47,155 nt of DNA from assembly GCA_030684555.1 (NCBI GenBank), contig JAUXVN010000057.1, positions 1 through 47,155 of the forward strand, read 5' to 3'. Under the pieces are notes generated by a model. It had not been told where the DNA came from and did no database searches. It worked only from the letters and a program-made list of their open reading frames with translations. Positions 28,801 through 37,110 of the stretch are shown piece after piece. Position 1 is the stretch's first letter, and each line of letters starts with the position of its first letter. This DNA comes from Ignavibacteria bacterium (lineage in GTDB: Bacteria; Bacteroidota; Ignavibacteria; Ignavibacteriales; Ignavibacteriaceae). The translations under genes were made by a program, and so were the position numbers.

Positions 28801-29216
28801 ACTATCGGTAATTCGGAAATGTTGATTTCTATAATCTCAGGTTTTTCAGCATCCGCTGGAAGTTTTGGTTCAGCTTTATTAACTTTATCACGAACCTTCT
28901 GTAGCGCCTCATCAATATCATAACCGCTCTCAAATTCAACTTGAATAAGTGAATATCCCTCAAAAGAAGAAGATTCAATTTTCTTTGCCTCACCGATTGC
29001 CTTCAATTCTTTTTCAATCGGTTGAGTAACGAGATATTCAATATCCTCCGGTGAAACACCGATATATGGTGTTGAAATTACAACCAACGGAATTGAAACA
29101 TCCGGGGAAGATTCACGAGGTAGATTTACATAAGCAGAAATACCGAGAATGGTGATAATCAGGACAAGAATGAAAATACTTGTACGGTTATCAACTGCAA
29201 GATTTGTAATTTTCAT
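25845..29216 (-). CDS. RND efflux transporter permease (AcrB-like), with two extra hydrophobic segments
   Basis: 1123 residues, longer than AcrB (~1049). N-terminal helix, first periplasmic domain, helices 2-6 with the TM4 motif GMLVDNAIVIIEN (Asp397-Asn398, where AcrB has Asp-Asp), second periplasmic domain from ~617, and C-terminal helices with GVVVNNNIVLIDY. Proton-driven pump for drugs, dyes or lipid-like compounds; the substrate cannot be told. Between TM6 and the second periplasmic domain there are three hydrophobic stretches (~549-562, 570-588, 594-611) where one is usual. Last gene of the TetR-OMF-MFP-RND operon, 21 bases after the membrane fusion gene. Confidence 0.95.
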   Translation of the reverse strand: MKITNLAVDNRTSIFILVLIITILGISAYVNLPRESSPDVSIPLVVISTPYIGVSPEDIEYLVTQPIEKELKAIGEAKKIESSSFEGYSLIQVEFESGYDIDEALQKVRDKVNKAEPKLPADAEKPEIIEINISELPIVTLNISGPVGLVRLKDIAEDLKDEIEQVDGVLDVKINGGMEREVKVDVDLTKLQHYNIRFDDIINSISNENKNIPGGSIDINSSSFLVRVPGEFKEPYLIGNIIVKLKEGQPIYVRDLATVQYDFKDRTSYARLNGHDAVAVNISKRVGYNIISIVDKIKEIVNDRKAELPKTISIDITNDQSKNIKQQVRELENNIFSGLVLVVGVLFFFLGVRNAMFVAIAIPLSMLITFFVLQAVNITLNFVVLFALILALGMLVDNAIVIIENIYKFLEEGKSLKDSAKEATAEVAWPVISSTLTTLAAFFPLLFWPGIVGDFMFYIPATLIITLAASLFVALLINPVFASKYMKLEHPDHKPVTIFEKIIYPFNRVTHFFVDLALPKVLALYEKTIRFALGPVRTHEQRVNKRNWYGVLGIIGFFIIEGMLSEFIPPAIMIVVSLLLGIAVIWIFTNNRLKFIWASLMSLLLITQFYGVLEHGTEFFPETQPATIYVNFETPTGTNVDASDKISSIIEERLIKEKYPDVKDVLVVVGASNNPFDAGSSTPNKGSVTVQFTDYEDRLQSSAITTDQIRDLISGIPGVDIRVKRQDMGPPVGLPVSIQISGDDYNKLGELSKQIMSVIENVPGLVDLESNFDSGKPEIRILINREKAALYGLSTGLIANSVRTAINGATASKYRVDEDEYDITVRLRKDQRESSDALKNLRIIYNNDKGTTLSVPLISVAEISYEKGPGAIRRKNLHRMITVSADAGEGYNGNEVLAKVKEKLKSFQIPQGYTLTFAGQDEEQAKASAFLGKAFLIALLLIFLILVIQFNSLSQPLIILSAVVISLVGVFIGLIVFAMPFGIIMTGIGVISLAGVVVNNNIVLIDYTNQLRKRGLSRREAIVTAGIRRFRPVTLTAITTVLGLIPLSFGLGFDIYTFEFSAGGQSAEFWQSMGIAVIFGLTFATFLTLVIVPVIYSTLDDVPIALRQLKEDIIKSIKKVFKK

Positions 29217-29237
29217 AATTAATTTTGTGCCTTCCTA

Positions 29238-30317
29238 TTATCGCATCACTTTAATATTTTCACCGTTTACCAAACTTTGGTATCCGACAACAATTAACTT
29301 TTCACCTTCTTTTAAACCTTCACTTACGGCTACTTGATTATTCCTTCTATTCAGAATTTTTATTTTTCTCAATTCAGCTTTCTCTCCATTTACGACAAAA
29401 GCTATGTAACCATAATCGGTTCGAGAGACTACATTTTCCGGTATAACAATCATCTTATCGTATTTCCCGCGTTGAATTTGTACTTCTGCATTCAATTCAG
29501 GTTTGATTTGATTATTTGAATTTGGGACTAACATTTCTATTGGAAGCGTTCTGTTATTTGTTGTAATCGATTTTCCCATAAAGGATATTCTCGATTTAAC
29601 TTTCAAATCGTTTAAGTCTTTAAAGTTGACAATACATTCATTACCCGCTTTAATTTCTGCAATAAAATTTTCCGGCAGTCCGGCTGTAACTTTAACTGTA
29701 TTAGAATTTATTAGAGTAATAATCGGTAATCCGGGAGAGACAACTTCCCCTTCCTCAAAAAATTTGGAATCAAGATAACCGGAGAATGGAGCTTTGATAA
29801 ATGTTTGCTCGTATCGAACTTTAATCAATTCATAATTTGCCCTGGCTGCATCTCTCTGATATTTACTCTGAAGATATACCATTTCACTTGAAACATTTTC
29901 CTTGTAGATTTTTTCCTGCTTGGTGAAATTCATTTCTGCAAGATCATATTGTGCTTTAACCGCACCAAGTGTAGCATTTAGAATATCGTTATCAATTGTT
30001 AAAATGATTTCTCCTTCTTTAACAAAACTCCCCTTTGATTTATTAAACTGCTTAATCTTACCTCCCTCTAATGAGGAGATATTTGCAATCTGATATGGTT
30101 TAACCACACCGATAAGCGAAACATAATCCACATACGGTTCTGCTATAAGTTCCCTTACTTCTACGAGAGTGAAATTTTCTTCTTTTGCAGTTGTAGTTTT
30201 AGAGTTTGCTCCTGAATCGGAACAACCTATAAATGTTGAAGAGGAAATTCCTATCATGATAAAAACAAGTAATAGAATTATTGATTTAGTTTTCATTTTT
30301 ATTCTTTCTGATTTCAT
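29238..30317 (-). CDS. Efflux membrane fusion (periplasmic adaptor) lipoprotein
   Basis: 359 residues from the ATG at 30317, which overlaps the upstream TolC-like stop as ATGA; an internal ATG at codon 8 is possible. A lipobox TFIGC (Cys32) points to a lipid-anchored adaptor like AcrA. Half-lipoyl pieces (~75-110: GGKIKQFNKSKGSFVKEGE; ~165-195: FIKAPFSGYLDSKFFEEGE) flank a short alpha-hairpin, followed by the beta-barrel and membrane-proximal domains with GYIAFVV and VAVSEGLKEGEKLIVVG. It bridges the RND pump and the outer-membrane channel. Confidence 0.93.
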   Translation of the reverse strand: MKSERIKMKTKSIILLLVFIMIGISSSTFIGCSDSGANSKTTTAKEENFTLVEVRELIAEPYVDYVSLIGVVKPYQIANISSLEGGKIKQFNKSKGSFVKEGEIILTIDNDILNATLGAVKAQYDLAEMNFTKQEKIYKENVSSEMVYLQSKYQRDAARANYELIKVRYEQTFIKAPFSGYLDSKFFEEGEVVSPGLPIITLINSNTVKVTAGLPENFIAEIKAGNECIVNFKDLNDLKVKSRISFMGKSITTNNRTLPIEMLVPNSNNQIKPELNAEVQIQRGKYDKMIVIPENVVSRTDYGYIAFVVNGEKAELRKIKILNRRNNQVAVSEGLKEGEKLIVVGYQSLVNGENIKVMR

Positions 30318-31654
30318 AAAGTTTCAATTCCTAATAATTGTTGAAGTTTTGCATATGAGATAAAATATTCATAAATCCCATTAAAATAATTCACTTTTGA
30401 TCTGGTCAACGCAACCATTGCGTCAACTATTTCTAACTGTGTACCAACTCCGCTGTTAAATCGTTTTTGTGCAATATCATAAGCTAATTTCGCTTGATCT
30501 ATGGATGCGCCGTAAGCTGTTACTTTTGACTTATTATTTTGCAAATTCAAAAGTGATTCTTGCAGATGATTCCTTAATGCTTTTTTTGTTTTAGAATAAT
30601 TCTCTGCAGATATTTTATAATCCAGCTTTGCTTGCTGTACCTGAGCGGTTGTTTGAAATCCATTAAAAATTGGAATTTTTAAGTTTAATCCTACAGTTGA
30701 AGAATTCATGTAACGCCATTTATTAAATGAGCGTGAATCATTCTCCTGAGCTTCAGCCTGCCAACTTCCATAAGCATAAAGAGAAGGGAAATGAGTAGCA
30801 AATCTTGCCGAGACTACATCGTCACGAAGTTTTTCTTCAAGTTCTAACTGTTTTAAGGTGTGATTGCGTGTGAGTAATTCATTAAGATAAGCATCCTTAT
30901 CACCGGTTTGAAGTTCCTTATAGCTGAATGAATCACTAATTTCAATATTCTGCGAGTAATCAATTCCTGTTATCAGCTTTAATAAATTTTCTGAAAGTTG
31001 AAGTGTATTTTCAGCCTGCTCAACTTCCGGAACCAAGTTTTGCACTTGAACTTTAGCCCTTACAAAATCATATTCCGATACCATTCCGGCGTTCCACATG
31101 GTCTCAGTATCTTTCAAGTTATTTTCTGCAAGCTGCAGATTTTGTTCCGAAAGTTTCAGAACTTCTCTGCTGAGTAGATATCCATAATATGCTTTTTGAA
31201 CATTTACGAATATCTCACCTTTTGAAGCATCATAAATTTTACCCGCAATTTCAGTATATGTTTTTGCTACTCTAATTGCGATAAAAAGTGCTCCGGTAAA
31301 TAATGGTTGGTCTAATGATAGACTTGCTGTCATAGTATTGTCAGTACCAATAGGAAATTGTCCGCTAAAAAGGGGAGTATCAAATGTCATGACTCCCTTT
31401 TTTAGGGATCTTCTGTAATTCACACTTCCTTTTATTTCGGGAAAAACAGCGCTTCCCCAGGCTTCATTCAACTGTTCGTCTGCAATTTGTTTATTGTATT
31501 TGGCAATTTTTAGATCTTCATTGTTTTTAATCGCGAACTCAATCGCTTTGTTAAGATCAAGTTTGATAACATCGCCGTCATCCTGCTTAATATTTTTCGC
31601 AAAAGATAAACTAAACGAAAACATCACTGAAATAATTAATAAATACCTTAACAT
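30314..31654 (-). CDS. TolC-family outer-membrane efflux channel
   Basis: 446 residues. Signal peptide ~1-19 (FSLSFA). Two OEP repeats of long helices and short barrel strands: first half LDLNKAIEFAIKNNEDLKIAKYN (~32-54), with FPEIKGSVNYRRS and LSLDQPLFTGALF; second half LGINYSQ-like turn then LLTRNHTLKQLELEEKLRDDV, LKIPIFNGFQTTAQVQQA and FNSGVGTQLEIVDAM (~398-412). The length is normal. AAGGAG precedes the ATG. Outer component of the tripartite pump encoded by the next two genes; the stop overlaps the adaptor start. Confidence 0.93.
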   Translation of the reverse strand: MLRYLLIISVMFSFSLSFAKNIKQDDGDVIKLDLNKAIEFAIKNNEDLKIAKYNKQIADEQLNEAWGSAVFPEIKGSVNYRRSLKKGVMTFDTPLFSGQFPIGTDNTMTASLSLDQPLFTGALFIAIRVAKTYTEIAGKIYDASKGEIFVNVQKAYYGYLLSREVLKLSEQNLQLAENNLKDTETMWNAGMVSEYDFVRAKVQVQNLVPEVEQAENTLQLSENLLKLITGIDYSQNIEISDSFSYKELQTGDKDAYLNELLTRNHTLKQLELEEKLRDDVVSARFATHFPSLYAYGSWQAEAQENDSRSFNKWRYMNSSTVGLNLKIPIFNGFQTTAQVQQAKLDYKISAENYSKTKKALRNHLQESLLNLQNNKSKVTAYGASIDQAKLAYDIAQKRFNSGVGTQLEIVDAMVALTRSKVNYFNGIYEYFISYAKLQQLLGIETL

Positions 31655-31689
31655 TCTACTCCTTTTTATTTAATTCTATTAATCATTAA

Positions 31690-32319
31690 TTATGATTTAT
31701 CACTCAACATTCCACTAAGTAAAATTTCTGATATAAAATCTGTTTCTGCTTTAATATTTATCTCTTCTACCGGAGTGCACAGTAAAAGATAATGCACATA
31801 AGGGAAAACCACATGAATAAAGAAGTTAATAACCTTTTTAGTTTCGAAGGGTTTTATCACATCTTCTTTCAGAGCATTTTTAAATTGTTTAGTAAGTATC
31901 TTCTGACTTAAGTTATGGTAATTGATCAGAGATTCATTTTTTTCTTTTGTAAAGATTGGATCAAAATGGGCTATCTCTCTAACAAATATTAAGTAAGAAA
32001 ATTTATTTTCGATACAATAATTAAAAATTTGATCAATATATAGTTTTACAAATTCTTGTAAACTCTTAGATAACTTATCAGATTTTTCCAATATTTTGCT
32101 TGTATTTTCAAGTACATCTTCGATGATACTAAAATAAATTTCTTCCTTGTTTTGAAAATAGTTGTAAATGGTACCTTTACCGAACTCTGCCGATTCAGCA
32201 ATCTCTTCTAAAGTTGTTGAGTTAAATCCCTTCAAAGCGAATAATTTAGAAGCTGCAGTCTGAATTTCGTTTCGTCTGAATACCCTTTCTCTCTCTTTTC
32301 TCGGAATACTTTCGTTCAT
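31690..32319 (-). CDS. TetR-family regulator of the efflux operon
   Basis: 209 residues from the ATG at 32319 (AAAGGG nearby); a longer form from a TTG at 32361 (223 residues) is possible. N-terminal TetR helix-turn-helix: IQTAASKLFALKGFNSTTLEEIAESAEFGKGTIYNYFQNKEEI. The helical ligand-binding domain has no recognised specificity. First gene of the operon, 35 bases before the channel gene, so it probably represses its own operon and is released by a pump substrate. Confidence 0.92.
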   Translation of the reverse strand: MNESIPRKERERVFRRNEIQTAASKLFALKGFNSTTLEEIAESAEFGKGTIYNYFQNKEEIYFSIIEDVLENTSKILEKSDKLSKSLQEFVKLYIDQIFNYCIENKFSYLIFVREIAHFDPIFTKEKNESLINYHNLSQKILTKQFKNALKEDVIKPFETKKVINFFIHVVFPYVHYLLLCTPVEEINIKAETDFISEILLSGMLSDKS

Positions 32320-32394
32320 TTGACCCTTTGGTTTAAATAGTGACTCATTATTCACATTCAAAACTATGAATTCTTAAAAAAAATTCCAAGGTCA

Positions 32395-32409
32395 AAATGA
32401 ATATCATTT
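32395..32409. promoter_or_regulatory. Candidate TetR operator palindrome
   Basis: AAATGA-ATA-TCATTT is a perfect 6-bp inverted repeat with a 3-base centre (15 bases), 76 bases before the regulator ATG. Position and symmetry fit an autoregulatory operator. The short arms and AT-rich context make chance possible. Confidence 0.4.
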
Positions 32410-32469
32410 GAAAATTATACATGAATGGTTAATAAGAATGATAAGATGTAGATAACAGGGGGAGTAAAT

Positions 32470-32494
32470 AAAAAAGGCGTCTATAAGACGCCTT
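32470..32494 (-). terminator. Terminator of the TonB gene
   Basis: AAGGCGTCT (32474-32482) pairs with AGACGCCTT (32486-32494) over a three-base loop. On the minus strand it is followed by TTTTTTATTTA. It lies just after the tonB stop. Confidence 0.9.
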
Positions 32495-32499
32495 AAAAA

Positions 32500-33159
32500 T
32501 TAATTTAGTTTGAATACTACCGGAATGTGTACTTGAACTTTTACCGGTTTACCTCTTTGTTTACCGGGTTTAAATTTAGTCTGTTTAACAGCTTCTAAAG
32601 CAGCTTCATCACATCCGGCTCCAATCCCTTTTGCAACTTGAGCTTTAATAACCAAACCTTGTTCATCAACAAAAGCGAGAATAAAAACTTTTCCTTCTAC
32701 TCCGGCTCTTTTAGCAATTTCAGGATATACAATTTTGCTTTGAATAGCACCAATACCGCCGATTGGTTCAGGCATTTCTTCTACTGCTACGAAAAAAGTT
32801 GGTTCTTCTTCAATAATTTTCTTCTCCTCTTTCGGAGGTGGAGGTGGTGCCTCAACATTCGCAGTTATGTCGATTTCTGTACTTCCGATTTCAACATCAT
32901 CTAAAAGATTGTCAGAAGGAGCCTCAATAGGAATCGGCGGTTTAGGAGGAGGAGGAGGAGTATTTTCCTGTTTTGTATGCTGAATATCTTCAACCGTGAA
33001 TAATTCCTGAGTTCCTTCGTTTTGAGATGCTTCTTTTTCTAAATTAGGGAAGAACTTGAATGCAACGATAAGTACAGTTAATGAAATAATTAAACTTATT
33101 TCATAAACTCTTTTATACTTCGATCTTAAATCTGCTTTTGCCGTTTTAATTAAAGGCAT
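32500..33159 (-). CDS. tonB: Energy transducer TonB
   Basis: 219 residues. Short cytoplasmic N-terminus, one membrane helix (~20-38), a Pro/Glu-rich periplasmic spacer with two poly-Pro runs (PPPPPKPP near 67 and APPPPPKEE near 104), and a TonB C-terminal domain (~130-219: YPEIAKRAGVEGKVFILAFVDEQG, then CDEAALEAVKQTKFKPGKQRGKPV, ending VVFKLN). It couples the inner-membrane proton gradient to TonB-dependent receptors. No exbB/exbD here. GGAG precedes the ATG; monocistronic with its own terminator. Confidence 0.95.
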   Translation of the reverse strand: MPLIKTAKADLRSKYKRVYEISLIISLTVLIVAFKFFPNLEKEASQNEGTQELFTVEDIQHTKQENTPPPPPKPPIPIEAPSDNLLDDVEIGSTEIDITANVEAPPPPPKEEKKIIEEEPTFFVAVEEMPEPIGGIGAIQSKIVYPEIAKRAGVEGKVFILAFVDEQGLVIKAQVAKGIGAGCDEAALEAVKQTKFKPGKQRGKPVKVQVHIPVVFKLN

Positions 33160-33277
33160 ATAAACTCCATTTCTGAGAAAATTCCCGATTGAAAATTAAT
33201 AAATGCCGACTCCTTTGTCAATCTATATTTCAACTCTTTATACTTTTCAGAATAAAAAAAGTTCCTCAACTATTGCT

Positions 33278-33679
33278 TCATTTAGAAAAATAAGCTGCAT
33301 CAAACTTTTTGAGTAATATTAGAAAGAGAATTCCTGTTACTCCACCTAAAATATTTGCAACCCAGTCGTCAAAAGCACAAAATCTACCAGGAATTAGAAG
33401 TTGATGAAGTTCATCAAACAAACCATACACAGCAACCGTGATAATTGTAAATAGATGATGTTTGTTTTTGAGTTTTTGATATTTATCTTGAAACTGAAAT
33501 GTTAAATTGACAAGAATCGATAATCCAAAATATGCGAGGAAATGACTGATTTTATCACCTATCCCAACATCAGGAATACTTGTTGTGGGCAAAGTTGTTA
33601 AAGTGAAAATTAGAAGCCAATATAAACCGAGCGGAGTATAAACTAACCATATTTTATAATTTCTTAATACTTCTAACAA
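33278..33679 (-). CDS. VanZ-like membrane protein
   Basis: 133 residues with four hydrophobic helices (~11-28, ~43-62, ~75-92, ~108-125). VanZ-like signatures: DKISHFLAYFGLSIL (42-56) and a DELHQLLIPGR stretch followed by FDDWVANILGG. Homologues are uncharacterised apart from the link of VanZ to low-level teicoplanin resistance. Its ATG directly follows the stop of the NAD(P)HX repair gene, so they are cotranscribed. Confidence 0.85.
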   Translation of the reverse strand: MLEVLRNYKIWLVYTPLGLYWLLIFTLTTLPTTSIPDVGIGDKISHFLAYFGLSILVNLTFQFQDKYQKLKNKHHLFTIITVAVYGLFDELHQLLIPGRFCAFDDWVANILGGVTGILFLILLKKFDAAYFSK

Positions 33680-35233
33680 TTAGACTCCGACTAACTTGAA
33701 TGAATTCGGGATTTCATTAATTATTTCTCCCGCAGTATACGAAAAAGAAGTGAATTTTTCTTTCAGTTGATCACCGCACAAGCCGTGTAAATAAACTCCA
33801 GCTAATGCCGAGTTTAATAAAGTTCCTCCCTGAGCGATTAGACTACCAATCATTCCTGAAAGCAGATCCCCTGTTCCGAATTTTGCCATTCCTTCATTAC
33901 CGGTTGGGGAAATGTAAATATCTCCATCCGGATTAAATATCAACGTTCTTGGGCCCTTAAGAACTAAAACAGATTTAGTTTTAAGGACAAATTCTTTCCC
34001 ATACTTCAACAAATTTTTATTCACCTCTGCGGCAGTCAATTTGAGTATTGCTGCAAATTCCCCTATATGAGGAGTTAATATTGATTTTCTTAAATCGATA
34101 TTTTTAATACCGATTAGAGAAATTGCATATAGAGCATCTGCATCAATTACAAAATTTTTATCACTGAATTTTGATATAATCAGTTTTACAGCTTCAATTG
34201 TACCAACTTTACGCCCCAAACCCGGACCAATAATAACAACATCAGAATGTTCGATATCATTACTTAGCTCAACTACATTCGCTCCTGTGAGATACTCATT
34301 ATGGTAGTCATTATAAGGTTTAACTACTACTTCAGGGAAAGAAGAAACTATGGAAAATTTCAGTGATTCAGGGATTGCCAACAAGACTGCTCCTGAGCCT
34401 GTTTTCATCGCCGCTTTTGATACTAAGACAGGGGCACCTAAATAATCTCCGGAACCTGCAATCACAAATGTTTTTCCGGATGTATATTTATTTATTCCTT
34501 TAGATTTAATTGGAAGTAGTGATTTAATATCAACCTTCTCCAACAATCTGATATTGCTCTCTTTTATATAAACTGAAGGGGGAACTCCGATACTCCCCTC
34601 TTCTATAATTCCTGATTTCAGATAACCGTCCGAATAATAGAGAGAAGATTTTAAACCGCCAAGTGAGACGGTTAAATCAGCATTAAAGACAACTTCACCG
34701 TAAGCAGTTTCAGAATTAAGTCCAGTCGGTATATCAATAGCTATCTTTATGCATTCAATTTTATTTAAAGTTTCAACAAGTGAACGAAGAACATCTTTAA
34801 GATTTCCATCCGACCCACTCCCCAAAATAGCATCAACATAAAAATCACAACCTTCGAATGTTTTAACATCTTCTTTCCCTGAAATCTTTTTAATTAAAAG
34901 TTTTGGGAATGATGACTTCAGTTTTTTTAATAATTCAAAATTTAATCGTGCATCGGGTGAAAATGTAATCGGTTGATACAAATGGTAAAGTGTGACTTTA
35001 TGACCCAGGATAACAAGTTTTCTTGCTAATGTTATTCCATCACCGCCATTATTTCCTTTACCAACAAAGATTGCAAAAGATTTTATTTCTTCAGAGAGAT
35101 GATAATGCTTTTCAAGAATTTCACAGATTGAATAAACAGCATTTTCCATCAACAATATTGACGGGAATTTTAATTTGTCGATTGCAAATTTATCAAGTGA
35201 TCTGATTTGTGAAGTGGTATATATTTTTTTCAT
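33680..35233 (-). CDS. nnr: Bifunctional NAD(P)H-hydrate epimerase / ADP-dependent NAD(P)H-hydrate dehydratase
   Basis: 517 residues. N-terminal YjeF_N epimerase domain (~1-215: AIFVGKGNNGGDGITLARKL near 50-70, then YVDAILGSGSDG) and C-terminal ribokinase-like dehydratase (~230-510: FVIAGSGDYLGAPVLVSKAA, VIIGPGLGR, and the phosphate-binding GMAKFGTGDLLSGMIG with catalytic Asp). It repairs hydrated NADH/NADPH. The fused form is the usual bacterial arrangement. Overlap-free junction with the VanZ-like gene. Confidence 0.95.
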   Translation of the reverse strand: MKKIYTTSQIRSLDKFAIDKLKFPSILLMENAVYSICEILEKHYHLSEEIKSFAIFVGKGNNGGDGITLARKLVILGHKVTLYHLYQPITFSPDARLNFELLKKLKSSFPKLLIKKISGKEDVKTFEGCDFYVDAILGSGSDGNLKDVLRSLVETLNKIECIKIAIDIPTGLNSETAYGEVVFNADLTVSLGGLKSSLYYSDGYLKSGIIEEGSIGVPPSVYIKESNIRLLEKVDIKSLLPIKSKGINKYTSGKTFVIAGSGDYLGAPVLVSKAAMKTGSGAVLLAIPESLKFSIVSSFPEVVVKPYNDYHNEYLTGANVVELSNDIEHSDVVIIGPGLGRKVGTIEAVKLIISKFSDKNFVIDADALYAISLIGIKNIDLRKSILTPHIGEFAAILKLTAAEVNKNLLKYGKEFVLKTKSVLVLKGPRTLIFNPDGDIYISPTGNEGMAKFGTGDLLSGMIGSLIAQGGTLLNSALAGVYLHGLCGDQLKEKFTSFSYTAGEIINEIPNSFKLVGV

Positions 35234-35298
35234 AAAAAAAAGGATTAAAGATTTATAACAAATCTACAAAAATCTTCAACCCAAAAAAGTGCTAAAAA

Positions 35299-36729
35299 TT
35301 AAATTACAAAAGTTGAAATTAATTCTATTATTGAACCGGGGAAAAGTCCAATCAAAATTACTATTAATGCAGCTATTACTACACCCAATAATGCCGTATT
35401 AGAAACTGTAGGATTAATACCTTCGTTTCCTTCTTTGAAATACATAAGGACTACAAGTCTTAAGTAGAAATAAACGCTTATCACACTTGATATAACACCG
35501 ACAATTGCCAACCATGTCATTCCGGATTCTATTGCAGAAATAAAGACATAATACTTACCGAAAAATCCGGCAAAAGGCGGAAGTCCCGATAATGCAAACA
35601 TGAATATCGAAAGAAGTCCGGCAATTAAAGGATTCTTTTTACCAAGATTTATATAATCATCTATCTTCAGGTTTGTATCATTTTCTCCTTCAAGCATTGA
35701 GACGATACCGAATGCGCCGAGATTCATAAAAGTATAAGCAGCAAGATAAAAAATTACGCCGGCAGTTCCCGAAGCCAAACCGGAGGTTACACCAATCAGC
35801 ATATATCCTGCATGTGATATTGATGAGTAAGCCAGCATTCGTTTTATATCGGTTTGTGCGATCGCCACAATACTACCAAAAAGCATTGAGAGAACTGCTA
35901 ATGCAGAAAGGAATGGTTTAAATATATTGAAACTAACGTCACCAAAAAACGGAGACAGAGCTATGAATAATGCACTGAATGCCGCTGCTTTCCCACCGGT
36001 TGACATAATTGCAGTCACCGTAGTAGGTGAACCTTGATAAACATCCGGTACCCACATGTGGAATGGGAATGCTGCAATCTTAAATGAAAATCCGATAATA
36101 AATAATAATACTCCGATGATGAAAACTGCGTTTGTAGATACATCACCAAACTTTGTCATTATTGCATCTATAGACATTGAGCCAACACTTCCGTATATCA
36201 ATCCCATTCCAAAAACTATAAAACCGGTAGCAAACGCTCCTAATAAGAAATATTTAAGTGCTGCTTCATTAGAAAAATGTTTTTTTCGGTTAAAACCTGC
36301 AAGCACATAAAATGGAATCGACATCTGTTCAAGCCCAATAAATATCATAACCAAATCACGTGCATTTGCCAATAACATCATTCCAAGAACAGCCGATTGA
36401 AGAAGTATATAATACTCCCCGAAATAAATCCCTGCTTTTTTTAGGTAGTCGATTGAAAGAAGCGAAACAATCGCAGCACCAAAACAAAATAGGAAGAAGA
36501 AAATATTTGCCGTTCCTCCTGTGACTATCATATTGCTAAAGAGAACTGATTGAGAATTTACCGTGAAGAGGGCATAATATCCGGCAGAAAAGAAAATTAC
36601 AATTGAGAACCAGGGTAATATCTTCTCACTGTTTTTTGCATACATCTCAATAACAACCGAAATTAAAATACCCGCTGCTATTATAATTAATGGTAAAATA
36701 TTTAGATAATCTTGAATTGTAATGTCCAT
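35299..36729 (-). CDS. nuoN: NADH-quinone oxidoreductase subunit N (NuoN)
   Basis: 476 residues, about 13-14 membrane helices, antiporter-like proton-pumping subunit of complex I. Family motifs: FIGLEQMSIPFYVLAGF (~130-146, with the conserved Glu), FKIAAFPFHMWVPDVYQGSPTTVTA (~215-239) and AQTDIKRMLAYSSISHAGYM. Last gene of the nuoJ-N cluster, separated from the orphan 122-residue gene by two bases, so the whole set is one transcript. Confidence 0.95.
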   Translation of the reverse strand: MDITIQDYLNILPLIIIAAGILISVVIEMYAKNSEKILPWFSIVIFFSAGYYALFTVNSQSVLFSNMIVTGGTANIFFFLFCFGAAIVSLLSIDYLKKAGIYFGEYYILLQSAVLGMMLLANARDLVMIFIGLEQMSIPFYVLAGFNRKKHFSNEAALKYFLLGAFATGFIVFGMGLIYGSVGSMSIDAIMTKFGDVSTNAVFIIGVLLFIIGFSFKIAAFPFHMWVPDVYQGSPTTVTAIMSTGGKAAAFSALFIALSPFFGDVSFNIFKPFLSALAVLSMLFGSIVAIAQTDIKRMLAYSSISHAGYMLIGVTSGLASGTAGVIFYLAAYTFMNLGAFGIVSMLEGENDTNLKIDDYINLGKKNPLIAGLLSIFMFALSGLPPFAGFFGKYYVFISAIESGMTWLAIVGVISSVISVYFYLRLVVLMYFKEGNEGINPTVSNTALLGVVIAALIVILIGLFPGSIIELISTFVI

Positions 36730-36731
36730 AT

Positions 36732-37100
36732 TTACTCTATAAATAAAATGTCTGAGTCGGTTTCTTCAATACTAATTTTATGGTGATCTTGAAGGTAGAT
36801 ATTCAATTTAACATGATTTTTAAAATCAAAAATGTCTTTCCCTTTTTCTACAACAACCATTTTGATAGATTCAAATTCTGAAATAACATCATCTAAGTTT
36901 TTATATTCTAGAAAATATAAATCAGTATAATTTTCATTTTCAATAATATTAATTCCGCACGAACTATTTGAAAAATCAGTAATCACATCCTTTTCAATTA
37001 TCACTTTAAGAAAATGAGCTTTAAATGGTAATATTAATCTGTTACCATAAGTAAGACCACTTACTTTATTTGTTACAATTTCTTTTAACGACTGCATCAT
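36732..37100 (-). CDS. Orphan 122-residue protein inside the complex I operon
   Basis: Soluble, no signal peptide or membrane helix. Acidic and mixed alpha/beta: NRLILPFKAHFLKVIIEKD, a cysteine at 48 (SSCGINI), YLEYKN-like strand then DDVISEFESIKMVVVEKG, and an acidic C-terminus (EETDSDILFIE). I do not recognise any family; it does not show the motifs of pterin carbinolamine dehydratase, which has been reported in a related operon of Rhodothermus. It is packed between the antiporter gene (10-base gap) and nuoN (two-base gap), so it is certainly cotranscribed and translated, and possibly an assembly or regulatory factor. Confidence 0.75.
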   Translation of the reverse strand: MMQSLKEIVTNKVSGLTYGNRLILPFKAHFLKVIIEKDVITDFSNSSCGINIIENENYTDLYFLEYKNLDDVISEFESIKMVVVEKGKDIFDFKNHVKLNIYLQDHHKISIEETDSDILFIE

Positions 37101-37110
37101 TTTTTAATTT

